Source: Strigamia acuminata
Taxonomy: Eukaryota; Arthropoda; Chilopoda; Geophilomorpha; Linotaeniidae
Length of the DNA: 64,000 nucleotides
Assembly (NCBI GenBank): GCA_949358305.1
Contig: OX442314.1
Span: 62,381,369 to 62,445,368 of the forward strand
Reading direction: 5' to 3'
Part shown: positions 8,222 to 21,105 of the stretch, in pieces
Numbering within the stretch: the first letter of the stretch is position 1
Layout: each line of letters begins with the position of its first letter
Notes under the pieces: model-generated
Databases searched by the model: none
What the model was told of the DNA's origin: nothing
What the model saw: only the letters and a program-made list of their open reading frames with translations
Made by a program: the position numbers and the translations under genes

Positions 8222-9776
8222 ACCTATCTAGCTGTCTCCAACTCAGCCAGTCTACAAGCTAGCGCAAGTCGCAACGGTGTGTCATCCTTCTCAGCTAATT
8301 GTCATTTCACAATCATCATCACATTTCAAACTCTATCAGCTAAACTTCCTACTTGTTCATATTCTTCATGTCTTTTTTGAGGCTAATTTTATTCAACTTG
8401 ACTTGAATCTTTGTTGGTTTGTCTCATTTGGAGAAAAAAGGAACTTATGGCGCAATGTCATCAAACCGGAGCACCACCTGGCGGATCCCGAGTGCTTTAA
8501 TGGATGCCAAAATGTTCGTTCGGCCCGATGCGTTTGTATCATGATTTCGGCATTAGAAAGAGGTCGAGAAATTCTGCAACCAGGCTCATTCGATTGGAAA
8601 TTGCATTCCACACAAGCCTGTATGTTTTTCTACTTGATTTCATCGAGGAAAGATTCCGTTTCGGGCGATCGAAGCCGGCGACCGCATGGCAAATTTCGTG
8701 CTGGCAAATTTAATTTCAATTCGACCCTAAAAACAAAAAAAAATGAAAAATGAACGGTTTAAAATATTTAAAAAATGTTTCCTGTGCAGAATTTGCCTCT
8801 CTTTCTAATGGTGCCAATAACTTTTTGATCTGTGCTACAGTTTTTTTTTTTTTTTTTTATTTTTCAAAAAACGATAACTGTCATTTGCCAAAGAAGGAAT
8901 GAAATAAATCAACAAAATTTGTGAGAAATTGTGGGAAATTGTTGTTTAATGTTTCAAAAATTTGTCTACCTTAATAATTAGCATTGTCTAAAATGGATGA
9001 GTGTACACATTGCCCCATAACTGGTCTGGTCTGGTCTAAATATGACCCACGCTGCATTCCTATATCAAAATTGCAATTATTTATCAGATAATTAAATAAA
9101 TTAATAAAAATTCATCACAATTCACTGAGAAATTCATCAAAAGCCATCTAAATCCATCTAAATCCATCAAAAGCCATCGAAATCCATCGAAATCCATCGA
9201 AATCTATCTAAATCCATCTAAATCCATCAAAAGCCATCGAAATTCACCAAGAAATCATCAAAATTCACGAGAATTTCAACAAATTTCAAGAAAATTCCGA
9301 CACCTACCATCAAAAGTTGATGAAAATCCATCTAATCCCATCAAATGCCATCGAAATTCACCAAGAAATCTTCAAAATTCACGAAAATTGATCAAAATTT
9401 CAAGGAAATTCACGAAAATTGATCAAAATTTCAAGGAAATTCTGACACACCATCAAAAGTTGATGAAAATTTGGACAAAAATTTCATCAAAATCAATTTT
9501 AGAAATAGCATAGAGCCAGCCACATTTCAATTCAATTCATACAAACAGAATTAAACAAAACAAAATAGCTGGAGCTGCTCACCTGACCAGCTCAGCTCAG
9601 CTCAGCTCACGGAATGGCACAGTCCTGCCAGCTCACTCCACCTTGTATAACCACATGCATATATATACCCAGTACATACTACATGTAGACCAATACCCTA
9701 GTGTTATATAATAGCCTTTTTGTACCTCATTTCTAATTTTGTATTATTATTATTATTATTATATGATTCTCCCGAA
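8222..9776. repeat. U2 array spacer (1555 bp)
   Basis: Same content as the unit-1 spacer; T18/C variant. No gene recognised. Confidence 0.9.
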
Positions 9777-9967
9777 GGAGTGGGCCGATCCTGGAGTTAC
9801 TGCTATACCAGGCCAACCCGTGGCAGGGGTGGAGCAAGCTCCGAGCACCTCACCGCATTCCAAAAATCAGTTTAATATTCTGGGTCCTCAATGAGGACCG
9901 TATCAGATATTAAGCTGATAAGAACAGATACTACACTTTGATCTTAGCCAAAAGGCCGAGAAGCGAT
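9777..9967 (-). ncRNA. U2: U2 spliceosomal snRNA, uninterrupted copy 3
   Basis: Full 191-nt U2 with all landmarks and an empty target site. Probably functional. Confidence 0.95.
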
Positions 9968-11522
9968 ACCTATCTAGCTGTCTCCAACTCAGCCAGTCTA
10001 CAAGCTAGCGCAAGTCGCAACGGTGTGTCATCCTTCTCAGCTAATTGTCATTTCACAATCATCATCACATTTCAAACTCTATCAGCTAAACTTCCTACTT
10101 GTTCATATTCTTCATGTCTTTTTTGAGGCTAATTTTATTCAACTTGACTTGAATCTTTGTTGGTTTGTCTCATTTGGAGAAAAAAGGAACTTATGGCGCA
10201 ATGTCATCAAACCGGAGCACCACCTGGCGGATCCCGAGTGCTTTAATGGATGCCAAAATGTTCGTTCGGCCCGATGCGTTTGTATCATGATTTCGGCATT
10301 AGAAAGAGGTCGAGAAATTCTGCAACCAGGCTCATTCGATTGGAAATTGCATTCCACACAAGCCTGTATGTTTTTCTACTTGATTTCATCGAGGAAAGAT
10401 TCCGTTTCGGGCGATCGAAGCCGGCGACCGCATGGCAAATTTCGTGCTGGCAAATTTAATTTCAATTCGACCCTAAAAACAAAAAAAAATGAAAAATGAA
10501 CGGTTTAAAATATTTAAAAAATGTTTCCTGTGCAGAATTTGCCTCTCTTTCTAATGGTGCCAATAACTTTTTGATCTGTGCTACAGTTTTTTTTTTTTTT
10601 TTTTATTTTTCAAAAAACGATAACTGTCATTTGCCAAAGAAGGAATGAAATAAATCAACAAAATTTGTGAGAAATTGTGGGAAATTGTTGTTTAATGTTT
10701 CAAAAATTTGTCTACCTTAATAATTAGCATTGTCTAAAATGGATGAGTGTACACATTGCCCCATAACTGGTCTGGTCTGGTCTAAATATGACCCACGCTG
10801 CATTCCTATATCAAAATTGCAATTATTTATCAGATAATTAAATAAATTAATAAAAATTCATCACAATTCACTGAGAAATTCATCAAAAGCCATCTAAATC
10901 CATCTAAATCCATCAAAAGCCATCGAAATCCATCGAAATCCATCGAAATCTATCTAAATCCATCTAAATCCATCAAAAGCCATCGAAATTCACCAAGAAA
11001 TCATCAAAATTCACGAGAATTTCAACAAATTTCAAGAAAATTCCGACACCTACCATCAAAAGTTGATGAAAATCCATCTAATCCCATCAAATGCCATCGA
11101 AATTCACCAAGAAATCTTCAAAATTCACGAAAATTGATCAAAATTTCAAGGAAATTCACGAAAATTGATCAAAATTTCAAGGAAATTCTGACACACCATC
11201 AAAAGTTGATGAAAATTTGGACAAAAATTTCATCAAAATCAATTTTAGAAATAGCATAGAGCCAGCCACATTTCAATTCAATTCATACAAACAGAATTAA
11301 ACAAAACAAAATAGCTGGAGCTGCTCACCTGACCAGCTCAGCTCAGCTCAGCTCACGGAATGGCACAGTCCTGCCAGCTCACTCCACCTTGTATAACCAC
11401 ATGCATATATATACCCAGTACATACTACATGTAGACCAATACCCTAGTGTTATATAATAGCCTTTTTGTACCTCATTTCTAATTTTGTATTATTATTATT
11501 ATTATTATATGATTCTCCCGAA
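9968..11522. repeat. U2 array spacer (1555 bp)
   Basis: Same content as the unit-1 spacer; T18/C variant. No gene recognised. Confidence 0.9.
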
Positions 11523-11673
11523 GGAGTGGGCCGATCCTGGAGTTACTGCTATACCAGGCCAACCCGTGGCAGGGGTGGAGCAAGCTCCGAGCACCTCACC
11601 GCATTCCAAAAATCAGTTTAATATTCTGGGTCCTCAATGAGGACCGTATCAGATATTAAGCTGATAAGAACAG
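11523..11673 (-). pseudogene. U2: U2 snRNA 3' fragment (nt 41-191), split by element C
   Basis: Promoterless 3' part of U2; 11657-11673 is the 5' target-duplication copy. Pairs with 13729-13785. Confidence 0.93.
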
Positions 11674-13728
11674 CCGCCAGGGAAGGTTGCATGCCAAGTG
11701 GCTCCTACCGTCGATCCCGTTTTTGAGACCTTTATGCACGATTTTTGGATTTTCCTGCAGTAAATACAGCGTATACATGTGCATTCGACCTTTGCACGTG
11801 GTTTTTGGCAAGTTTTCCGTAAGTTTTTGGCAGTTTTTTGACTTTTTTGCGATCGCCGAAACACGTGGCGACGATCGCCGATCTTCCGTCTTCGATTCCG
11901 AGATTTCTAACGGTCCGTTTGCTGTGTTCTTTACACGAAACTGACCGCCAGCACCTCCTCTACAAGTGGGTATTGGTTTCGGAACCGGGAGAAGTCTTTT
12001 TTCGCCGTTTTCGCGACTTTTTGTGACCGCCGAAACACGTGGCGACGATCGCCGAATTCCCGTTATCGGTTTTTCGGCAACTACAGGCCGTAGATAGGTC
12101 GAATTGGTGTGTTCTTGGCACCAAATTGTGCGCCAGAACCTCCTCTGTCGATCTCTATTGGTTTCCGGTTCAACCGGAATCGTTTTTCGGTCGAATTTTT
12201 CGTTTTTCGTCCGATTCGCGATCGGCGAATACACGCGGTATTGATATACGTCGCCCAGACGTTTTTCTTTCGTGCCGATGGATAGAATTATCGATTGCAG
12301 ACTTGATGCTGGCTTAACACCCATACATCTACTAGAAGCTCTTCTTAAAAAGCTAGGAAGACACACGGAAGATGGAGAACCCACGATCAAAGGGATTCAA
12401 TGTGTCGGTGGTTTAAAATTCGAAGCTTTGCTGACCAGTCAGGAACTGGTCGACCAACTAGCTGATTCCAGCGGTGCTACGGTCGACGGTTTGCGAATTT
12501 TGTGGGCACCACGAATTCGTCGTGACAAACGTGTTATTATTAAAGGACTTTCGATGACGGTTCCACTGACCGAGGTGGATTACGAAATGCGCAAGTTGGG
12601 CAGTGTAACGTCCGTAGCGTACGAGAAGTTCGAAAACCATGAGTCGATTATCAATGGAAACATCATCGTGATGATTACCAGCGACAATTTGCCTAGCAAA
12701 ATCGTAATTGGGGATTTTTCTGGCCACCTTATCTACAAGGGCATGGGCCCCTACTGCCCCAAGTGCGACACGACGAACCACTACGCATCGGTGTGCCCGA
12801 AAACGAAATGTTATAACTGTAATGAGTTTGGCCATGTAAGCAGATTTTGCACGACCGATTGCAAAACTTGTAACAAACCGGGACACACGTCTGCCAACTG
12901 CCGTGTCCGTGTCCGTGCTGCGAAGTCGAAAAACGCAGCGCAAGAAATTCGAAAACCGAGCGATCCGAAGAATATTACGTGCTATAACTGCAAAAAACGG
13001 GGCCATATCAGCAGCGATTGCAAGGAAAACTGCGGGATCTGCAAGAAGCCGGGCCATATTTCGAGAGACTGCTCGATTCGACACGAAAAAATGGCCAAGA
13101 AAACCAAAGCGCCCACAGAAAAGCGACGACGAGATGAAACGAAACAGATTGACGAAACGAAACCGGTCGACGAAACGAAACCGGTTGACGAAACGAAACC
13201 GGTTGACGAAACGACTGTCATGGAACAAATCGCCCCTGTTGCCACTGCTGCTTCCGTCTCAAAAACTATCGTCCCGGACAGGTACAGCGATTTGACCGTG
13301 GAGGAATACGAAGCATATTGCGCGGAGCAAAATAGATTATGTTTTGGCGATACGGACAGCGAGGACAGCGAGGGGGAGAACGAAATGGACTTTGAAGAGC
13401 AGACGAAACGAACCAGGGACGACAGCGATGATGATTTCACGGTTGTGAAAAACAAGAAATCGCGGATAAAGGAACGACGATCCTGATCCTGCCGCAAGAA
13501 AAACTTGACAAAAATACGGTTTTGTTCTTAATTGACAATTGATTAACTTTTATTGTTCGTTTACTTATTTATTATAATGTATTATTATTATCGTAACTCT
13601 TGTATAATATGCATCTATACGTGATGGGTGCTCGATTATTGTGAATTTTTAATTATGTAACCAATTGGTGTGCACTTGTACTCCTTTTTTAGTCGAATAG
13701 AAATAAAATGGCCCTAAGGGTATTAAGC
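11674..13728 (+). mobile_element. Short U2-specific non-LTR element C (ORF1 only, 2055 bp)
   Basis: Complete, flanked by the 17-bp duplication (11657-11673, 13729-13745). Same layout as element B, with the three-copy KPVD form of ORF1 and a 3' UTR reading cgaatag where most copies read cggatag. Shares these markers with element E, so the two descend from one copy by array duplication or conversion. No ORF2. Confidence 0.93.
12278..13486 (+). CDS. ORF1 protein, five CCHC zinc knuckles (element C, 402 aa)
   Basis: Intact ORF1 with the same N-terminal region, five CCHC knuckles and acidic tail as element B. It is six residues longer owing to one extra 18-bp DETKPV unit. The variant has VIIKG, PLTEV and TTNH at the diagnostic positions and EEYEAY near the C terminus (element B has EDYEAY). 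Start chosen at the ATG aligned with the full-length ORF1; a GTG lies two codons upstream. Confidence 0.9.
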   Translation: MDRIIDCRLDAGLTPIHLLEALLKKLGRHTEDGEPTIKGIQCVGGLKFEALLTSQELVDQLADSSGATVDGLRILWAPRIRRDKRVIIKGLSMTVPLTEVDYEMRKLGSVTSVAYEKFENHESIINGNIIVMITSDNLPSKIVIGDFSGHLIYKGMGPYCPKCDTTNHYASVCPKTKCYNCNEFGHVSRFCTTDCKTCNKPGHTSANCRVRVRAAKSKNAAQEIRKPSDPKNITCYNCKKRGHISSDCKENCGICKKPGHISRDCSIRHEKMAKKTKAPTEKRRRDETKQIDETKPVDETKPVDETKPVDETTVMEQIAPVATAASVSKTIVPDRYSDLTVEEYEAYCAEQNRLCFGDTDSEDSEGENEMDFEEQTKRTRDDSDDDFTVVKNKKSRIKERRS

Positions 13729-13785
13729 TAAGCTGATAAGAACAGATACTACACTTTGATCTTAGCCAAAAGGCCGAGAAGCGAT
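13729..13785 (-). pseudogene. U2: U2 snRNA 5' fragment (nt 1-57), split by element C
   Basis: Consensus U2 nt 1-57, broken by element C. Confidence 0.93.
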
Positions 13786-15343
13786 ACCTATCTAGCTGTC
13801 TCCAACTCAGCCAGTCTACAAGCTAGCGCAAGTCGCAACGGTGTGTCATCCTTCTCAGCTAATTGTCATTTCACAATCATCATCACATTTCAAACTCTAT
13901 CAGCTAAACTTCCTACTTGTTCATATTCTTCATGTCTTTTTTGAGGCTAATTTTATTCAACTTGACTTGAATCTTTGTTGGTTTGTCTCATTTGGAGAAA
14001 AAAGGAACTTATGGCGCAATGTCATCAAACCGGAGCACCACCTGGCGGATCCCGAGTGCTTTAATGGATGCCAAAATGTTCGTTCGGCCCGATGCGTTTG
14101 TATCATGATTTCGGCATTAGAAAGAGGTCGAGAAATTCTGCAACCAGGCTCATTCGATTGGAAATTGCATTCCACACAAGCCTGTATGTTTTTCTACTTG
14201 ATTTCATCGAGGAAAGATTCCGTTTCGGGCGATCGAAGCCGGCGACCGCATGGCAAATTTCGTGCTGGCAAATTTAATTTCAATTCGACCCTAAAAACAA
14301 AAAAAAATGAAAAATGAACGGTTTAAAATATTTAAAAAATGTTTCCTGTGCAGAATTTGCCTCTCTTTCTAATGGTGCCAATAACTTTTTGATCTGTGCT
14401 ACAGTTTTTTTTTTTTTTTTTTTTTATTTTTGAAAAAACGATAACTGTCATTTGCCAAAGAAGGAATGAAATAAATCAACAAAATTTGTGAGAAATTGTG
14501 GGAAATTGTTGTTTAATGTTTCAAAAATTTGTCTACCTTAATAATTAGCATTGTCTAAAATGGATGAGTGTACACATTGCCCCATAACTGGTCTGGTCTG
14601 GTCTAAATATGACCCACGCTGCATTCCTATATCAAAATTGCAATTATTTATCAGATAATTAAATAAATTAATAAAAATTCATCACAATTCACTGAGAAAT
14701 TCATCAAAAGCCATCTAAATCCATCTAAATCCATCAAAAGCCATCGAAATCCATCGAAATCCATCGAAATCTATCTAAATCCATCTAAATCCATCAAAAG
14801 CCATCGAAATTCACCAAGAAATCATCAAAATTCACGAGAATTTCAACAAATTTCAAGAAAATTCCGACACCTACCATCAAAAGTTGATGAAAATCCATCT
14901 AATCCCATCAAATGCCATCGAAATTCACCAAGAAATCTTCAAAATTCACGAAAATTGATCAAAATTTCAAGGAAATTCACGAAAATTGATCAAAATTTCA
15001 AGGAAATTCTGACACACCATCAAAAGTTGATGAAAATTTGGACAAAAATTTCATCAAAATCAATTTTAGAAATAGCATAGAGCCAGCCACATTTCAATTC
15101 AATTCATACAAACAGAATTAAACAAAACAAAATAGCTGGAGCTGCTCACCTGACCAGCTCAGCTCAGCTCAGCTCACGGAATGGCACAGTCCTGCCAGCT
15201 CACTCCACCTTGTATAACCACATGCATATATATACCCAGTACATACTACATGTAGACCAATACCCTAGTGTTATATAATAGCCTTTTTGTACCTCATTTC
15301 TAATTTTGTATTATTATTATTATTATTATATGATTCTCCCGAA
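13786..15343. repeat. U2 array spacer (1558 bp)
   Basis: Same content as the unit-1 spacer; T21/G variant. No gene recognised. Confidence 0.9.
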
Positions 15344-15494
15344 GGAGTGGGCCGATCCTGGAGTTACTGCTATACCAGGCCAACCCGTGGCAGGGGTGGA
15401 GCAAGCTCCGAGCACCTCACCGCATTCCAAAAATCAGTTTAATATTCTGGGTCCTCAATGAGGACCGTATCAGATATTGAGCTGATAAGAACAG
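15344..15494 (-). pseudogene. U2: U2 snRNA 3' fragment (nt 41-191), split by element D
   Basis: Promoterless 3' part of U2. The 5' target-duplication copy (15478-15494) reads tgagctg where all others read taagctg, a substitution after insertion or in the target. Pairs with 17551-17607. Confidence 0.92.
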
Positions 15495-17550
15495 CCGCCA
15501 GGGAAGGTTGCATGCCAAGTGGCTCCTACCGTCGATCCCGTTCTTGAGACCTTTATGCACAATTTTTGGATTTTCCTGCAGTAAATACAGCGTATACATG
15601 TGCATTCGACCTTTGCACGTGGTTTTTGGCAAGTTTTCCGTAAGTTTTTGGCAGTTTTTTGACTTTTTTGCGATCGCCGAAACACGTGGCGACGATTGCC
15701 GATCTTCCGTCTTCGATTCCGAGATTTCTAACGGTCCGTTTGCTGTGTTCTTTACACCAAACTGACCGCCAGCACCTCCTCTACAAGTGGGTATTGGTTT
15801 CGGAACCGGGAGAAGTCTTTTTTCGCCGTTTTCGCGACTTTTTGTGACCGCCGAAACACGTGGCGACAATCGCCGAATTTCCGTTATCGGTTTTTCGGCA
15901 ACTACAGACCGTAGATAGGTCGAATTGGTGTGTTCTTGGCACCAAATTGTGCGCCAGAACCTTCTCTGTCGATCTCTATTGGTTTCCGGTTCAACCGGAA
16001 TCGTTTTTCGGTCGAATTTTTTCGTTTTTCGTCCGATTCGCGATCGGCGAATACACGCGGTATTGATATACGTCGCCCAGACGTTTTTCTTTCGTGCCGA
16101 TGGATAGAATTATCGATTGCAGACTTGATGCTGGCTTAACACCCATACATCTACTAGAAGCTCTTCTTAAAAAGCTAGGAAGACACACGGAAGATGGAGA
16201 ACCCACGATCAAAGGGATTCAATGTGTCGGTGGTTTAAAATTCGAAGCTTTGCTGACCAGTCAGGAACTGGTCGACCAACTAGCTGATTCCAGCGGTGCT
16301 ACGGTCGACGGTTTGCGAATTTTGTGGGCACCACGAATTCGTCGTGACAAACGTGTTATTGTTAAAGGACTTTCGATGACGGTTCCACTGGCCGAGGTGG
16401 ATTACGAAATGCGCAAGTTGGGCAGTGTAACGTCCGTAGCGTACGAGAAGTTCGAAAACCATGAGTCGATTATCAATGGAAACATCATCGTGATGATTAC
16501 CAGCGACAATTTGCCTAGCAAAATCGTAATTGGGGATTTTTCTGGCCACCTTATCTACAAGGGCATGGGCCCCTACTGCCCCAAGTGCGACACGACGGAC
16601 CACTACGCATCGGTGTGCCCGAAAACGAAATGTTATAACTGTAATGAGTTTGGCCACGTAAGCAGATTTTGCACGACTGACTGCAAAACTTGTAACAAAC
16701 CGGGACACACGTCTGCCAACTGCCGTGTCCGTGTCCGTGCTGCGAAGTCGAAAAACGCAGCGCAAGAAATTCGAAAACCGAGCGATCCGAAGAATATTAC
16801 GTGCTATAACTGCAAAAAACGGGGCCATATCAGCAGCGATTGCAAGGAAAACTGCGGGATCTGCAAGAAGCCGGGCCATATTTCGAGAGACTGCTCGATT
16901 CGACACGAAAAAATGGCCAAGAAAACCAAAGCGCCCACAGAAAAGCGACGACGAGATGAAACGAAACAGATTGACGAAACGAAACCGGTCGACGAAACGA
17001 AACCGGTTGACGAAACGAAACCGGTTGACGAAACGACTGTCATGGAACAAATCGCCCCTGTTGCCACTGCTGCTTCCGTCTCAAAAACTATCGTCCCGGA
17101 CAGGTACAGCGATTTGACCGTGGAGGAATACGAAGCATATTGCGCGGAGCAAAATAGATTATGTTTTGGCGATACGGACAGCGAGGACAGCGAGGGGGAG
17201 AACGAAATGGACTTTGAAGAGCAGACGAAACGAACCAGGGACGACAGCGATGATGATTTCACGGTTGTGAAAAACAAGAAATCGCGGATAAAGGAACGAC
17301 GATCCTGATCCTGCCGCAAGAAAAACTTGACAAAAATACGGTTTTGTTCTTAATTGACAATTGATTAACTTTTATTGTTCGTTTACTTATTTATTATAAT
17401 GTATTATTATTATCGTAACTCTTGTATAATATGCATCTATACGTGATGGGTGCTCGATTATTGTGAATTTTTAATTATGTAACCAATTGGTGTGCACTTG
17501 TACTCCTTTTTTAGTCGGATAGAAATAAAATGGCCCTAAGGGTATTAAGC
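15495..17550 (+). mobile_element. Short U2-specific non-LTR element D (ORF1 only, 2056 bp)
   Basis: Complete short element. Its 5' UTR belongs to a second haplotype shared only with element G (cgttcttgag, cgacgattgcc, acaccaaactg, gaattttttcg). Its ORF1 is the VIVKG/PLAEV/TTDH haplotype shared with H and J. It therefore represents one of four observed combinations of 5' UTR and ORF1 haplotypes. No ORF2. Confidence 0.93.
16100..17308 (+). CDS. ORF1 protein, five CCHC zinc knuckles (element D, 402 aa)
   Basis: Intact ORF1 with five C-X2-C-X4-H-X4-C knuckles, three KPVD repeats and acidic tail. Differs from the element C protein at I to V (VIVKG), T to A (PLAEV) and N to D (TTDH); in the last of these it agrees with the full-length ORF1 (VTDH). 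Also has synonymous markers such as ggccacgta. ATG start by alignment with the family. Confidence 0.9.
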   Translation: MDRIIDCRLDAGLTPIHLLEALLKKLGRHTEDGEPTIKGIQCVGGLKFEALLTSQELVDQLADSSGATVDGLRILWAPRIRRDKRVIVKGLSMTVPLAEVDYEMRKLGSVTSVAYEKFENHESIINGNIIVMITSDNLPSKIVIGDFSGHLIYKGMGPYCPKCDTTDHYASVCPKTKCYNCNEFGHVSRFCTTDCKTCNKPGHTSANCRVRVRAAKSKNAAQEIRKPSDPKNITCYNCKKRGHISSDCKENCGICKKPGHISRDCSIRHEKMAKKTKAPTEKRRRDETKQIDETKPVDETKPVDETKPVDETTVMEQIAPVATAASVSKTIVPDRYSDLTVEEYEAYCAEQNRLCFGDTDSEDSEGENEMDFEEQTKRTRDDSDDDFTVVKNKKSRIKERRS

Positions 17551-17607
17551 TAAGCTGATAAGAACAGATACTACACTTTGATCTTAGCCAAAAGGCCGAG
17601 AAGAGAT
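17551..17607 (-). pseudogene. U2: U2 snRNA 5' fragment (nt 1-57) with G4U change, split by element D
   Basis: U2 nt 1-57 broken by element D. The plus strand reads gagaagagat instead of gagaagcgat, so U2 nt 4 is U instead of G; it is the only one of the 21 copies with this change. Fits decay of a broken copy. Confidence 0.92.
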
Positions 17608-19165
17608 ACCTATCTAGCTGTCTCCAACTCAGCCAGTCTACAAGCTAGCGCAAGTCGCAACGGTGTGTCATCCTTCTCAGCTAATTGTCATTTCACAATC
17701 ATCATCACATTTCAAACTCTATCAGCTAAACTTCCTACTTGTTCATATTCTTCATGTCTTTTTTGAGGCTAATTTTATTCAACTTGACTTGAATCTTTGT
17801 TGGTTTGTCTCATTTGGAGAAAAAAGGAACTTATGGCGCAATGTCATCAAACCGGAGCACCACCTGGCGGATCCCGAGTGCTTTAATGGATGCCAAAATG
17901 TTCGTTCGGCCCGATGCGTTTGTATCATGATTTCGGCATTAGAAAGAGGTCGAGAAATTCTGCAACCAGGCTCATTCGATTGGAAATTGCATTCCACACA
18001 AGCCTGTATGTTTTTCTACTTGATTTCATCGAGGAAAGATTCCGTTTCGGGCGATCGAAGCCGGCGACCGCATGGCAAATTTCGTGCTGGCAAATTTAAT
18101 TTCAATTCGACCCTAAAAACAAAAAAAAATGAAAAATGAACGGTTTAAAATATTTAAAAAATGTTTCCTGTGCAGAATTTGCCTCTCTTTCTAATGGTGC
18201 CAATAACTTTTTGATCTGTGCTACAGTTTTTTTTTTTTTTTTTTTTTATTTTTGAAAAAACGATAACTGTCATTTGCCAAAGAAGGAATGAAATAAATCA
18301 ACAAAATTTGTGAGAAATTGTGGGAAATTGTTGTTTAATGTTTCAAAAATTTGTCTACCTTAATAATTAGCATTGTCTAAAATGGATGAGTGTACACATT
18401 GCCCCATAACTGGTCTGGTCTGGTCTAAATATGACCCACGCTGCATTCCTATATCAAAATTGCAATTATTTATCAGATAATTAAATAAATTAATAAAAAT
18501 TCATCACAATTCACTGAGAAATTCATCAAAAGCCATCTAAATCCATCTAAATCCATCAAAAGCCATCGAAATCCATCGAAATCCATCGAAATCTATCTAA
18601 ATCCATCTAAATCCATCAAAAGCCATCGAAATTCACCAAGAAATCATCAAAATTCACGAGAATTTCAACAAATTTCAAGAAAATTCCGACACCTACCATC
18701 AAAAGTTGATGAAAATCCATCTAATCCCATCAAATGCCATCGAAATTCACCAAGAAATCTTCAAAATTCACGAAAATTGATCAAAATTTCAAGGAAATTC
18801 ACGAAAATTGATCAAAATTTCAAGGAAATTCTGACACACCATCAAAAGTTGATGAAAATTTGGACAAAAATTTCATCAAAATCAATTTTAGAAATAGCAT
18901 AGAGCCAGCCACATTTCAATTCAATTCATACAAACAGAATTAAACAAAACAAAATAGCTGGAGCTGCTCACCTGACCAGCTCAGCTCAGCTCAGCTCACG
19001 GAATGGCACAGTCCTGCCAGCTCACTCCACCTTGTATAACCACATGCATATATATACCCAGTACATACTACATGTAGACCAATACCCTAGTGTTATATAA
19101 TAGCCTTTTTGTACCTCATTTCTAATTTTGTATTATTATTATTATTATTATATGATTCTCCCGAA
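17608..19165. repeat. U2 array spacer (1558 bp)
   Basis: Same content as the unit-1 spacer; T21/G variant. No gene recognised. Confidence 0.9.
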
Positions 19166-19356
19166 GGAGTGGGCCGATCCTGGAGTTACTGCTATACCAG
19201 GCCAACCCGTGGCAGGGGTGGAGCAAGCTCCGAGCACCTCACCGCATTCCAAAAATCAGTTTAATATTCTGGGTCCTCAATGAGGACCGTATCAGATATT
19301 AAGCTGATAAGAACAGATACTACACTTTGATCTTAGCCAAAAGGCCGAGAAGCGAT
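19166..19356 (-). ncRNA. U2: U2 spliceosomal snRNA, uninterrupted copy 4
   Basis: Full 191-nt U2 with all landmarks and an empty target site. Probably functional. Confidence 0.95.
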
Positions 19357-20914
19357 ACCTATCTAGCTGTCTCCAACTCAGCCAGTCTACAAGCTAGCGC
19401 AAGTCGCAACGGTGTGTCATCCTTCTCAGCTAATTGTCATTTCACAATCATCATCACATTTCAAACTCTATCAGCTAAACTTCCTACTTGTTCATATTCT
19501 TCATGTCTTTTTTGAGGCTAATTTTATTCAACTTGACTTGAATCTTTGTTGGTTTGTCTCATTTGGAGAAAAAAGGAACTTATGGCGCAATGTCATCAAA
19601 CCGGAGCACCACCTGGCGGATCCCGAGTGCTTTAATGGATGCCAAAATGTTCGTTCGGCCCGATGCGTTTGTATCATGATTTCGGCATTAGAAAGAGGTC
19701 GAGAAATTCTGCAACCAGGCTCATTCGATTGGAAATTGCATTCCACACAAGCCTGTATGTTTTTCTACTTGATTTCATCGAGGAAAGATTCCGTTTCGGG
19801 CGATCGAAGCCGGCGACCGCATGGCAAATTTCGTGCTGGCAAATTTAATTTCAATTCGACCCTAAAAACAAAAAAAAATGAAAAATGAACGGTTTAAAAT
19901 ATTTAAAAAATGTTTCCTGTGCAGAATTTGCCTCTCTTTCTAATGGTGCCAATAACTTTTTGATCTGTGCTACAGTTTTTTTTTTTTTTTTTTTTTATTT
20001 TTGAAAAAACGATAACTGTCATTTGCCAAAGAAGGAATGAAATAAATCAACAAAATTTGTGAGAAATTGTGGGAAATTGTTGTTTAATGTTTCAAAAATT
20101 TGTCTACCTTAATAATTAGCATTGTCTAAAATGGATGAGTGTACACATTGCCCCATAACTGGTCTGGTCTGGTCTAAATATGACCCACGCTGCATTCCTA
20201 TATCAAAATTGCAATTATTTATCAGATAATTAAATAAATTAATAAAAATTCATCACAATTCACTGAGAAATTCATCAAAAGCCATCTAAATCCATCTAAA
20301 TCCATCAAAAGCCATCGAAATCCATCGAAATCCATCGAAATCTATCTAAATCCATCTAAATCCATCAAAAGCCATCGAAATTCACCAAGAAATCATCAAA
20401 ATTCACGAGAATTTCAACAAATTTCAAGAAAATTCCGACACCTACCATCAAAAGTTGATGAAAATCCATCTAATCCCATCAAATGCCATCGAAATTCACC
20501 AAGAAATCTTCAAAATTCACGAAAATTGATCAAAATTTCAAGGAAATTCACGAAAATTGATCAAAATTTCAAGGAAATTCTGACACACCATCAAAAGTTG
20601 ATGAAAATTTGGACAAAAATTTCATCAAAATCAATTTTAGAAATAGCATAGAGCCAGCCACATTTCAATTCAATTCATACAAACAGAATTAAACAAAACA
20701 AAATAGCTGGAGCTGCTCACCTGACCAGCTCAGCTCAGCTCAGCTCACGGAATGGCACAGTCCTGCCAGCTCACTCCACCTTGTATAACCACATGCATAT
20801 ATATACCCAGTACATACTACATGTAGACCAATACCCTAGTGTTATATAATAGCCTTTTTGTACCTCATTTCTAATTTTGTATTATTATTATTATTATTAT
20901 ATGATTCTCCCGAA
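19357..20914. repeat. U2 array spacer (1558 bp)
   Basis: Same content as the unit-1 spacer; T21/G variant. No gene recognised. Confidence 0.9.
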
Positions 20915-21105
20915 GGAGTGGGCCGATCCTGGAGTTACTGCTATACCAGGCCAACCCGTGGCAGGGGTGGAGCAAGCTCCGAGCACCTCACCGCATTCCA
21001 AAAATCAGTTTAATATTCTGGGTCCTCAATGAGGACCGTATCAGATATTAAGCTGATAAGAACAGATACTACACTTTGATCTTAGCCAAAAGGCCGAGAA
21101 GCGAT
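20915..21105 (-). ncRNA. U2: U2 spliceosomal snRNA, uninterrupted copy 5
   Basis: Full 191-nt U2 with all landmarks and an empty target site. Probably functional. Confidence 0.95.
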
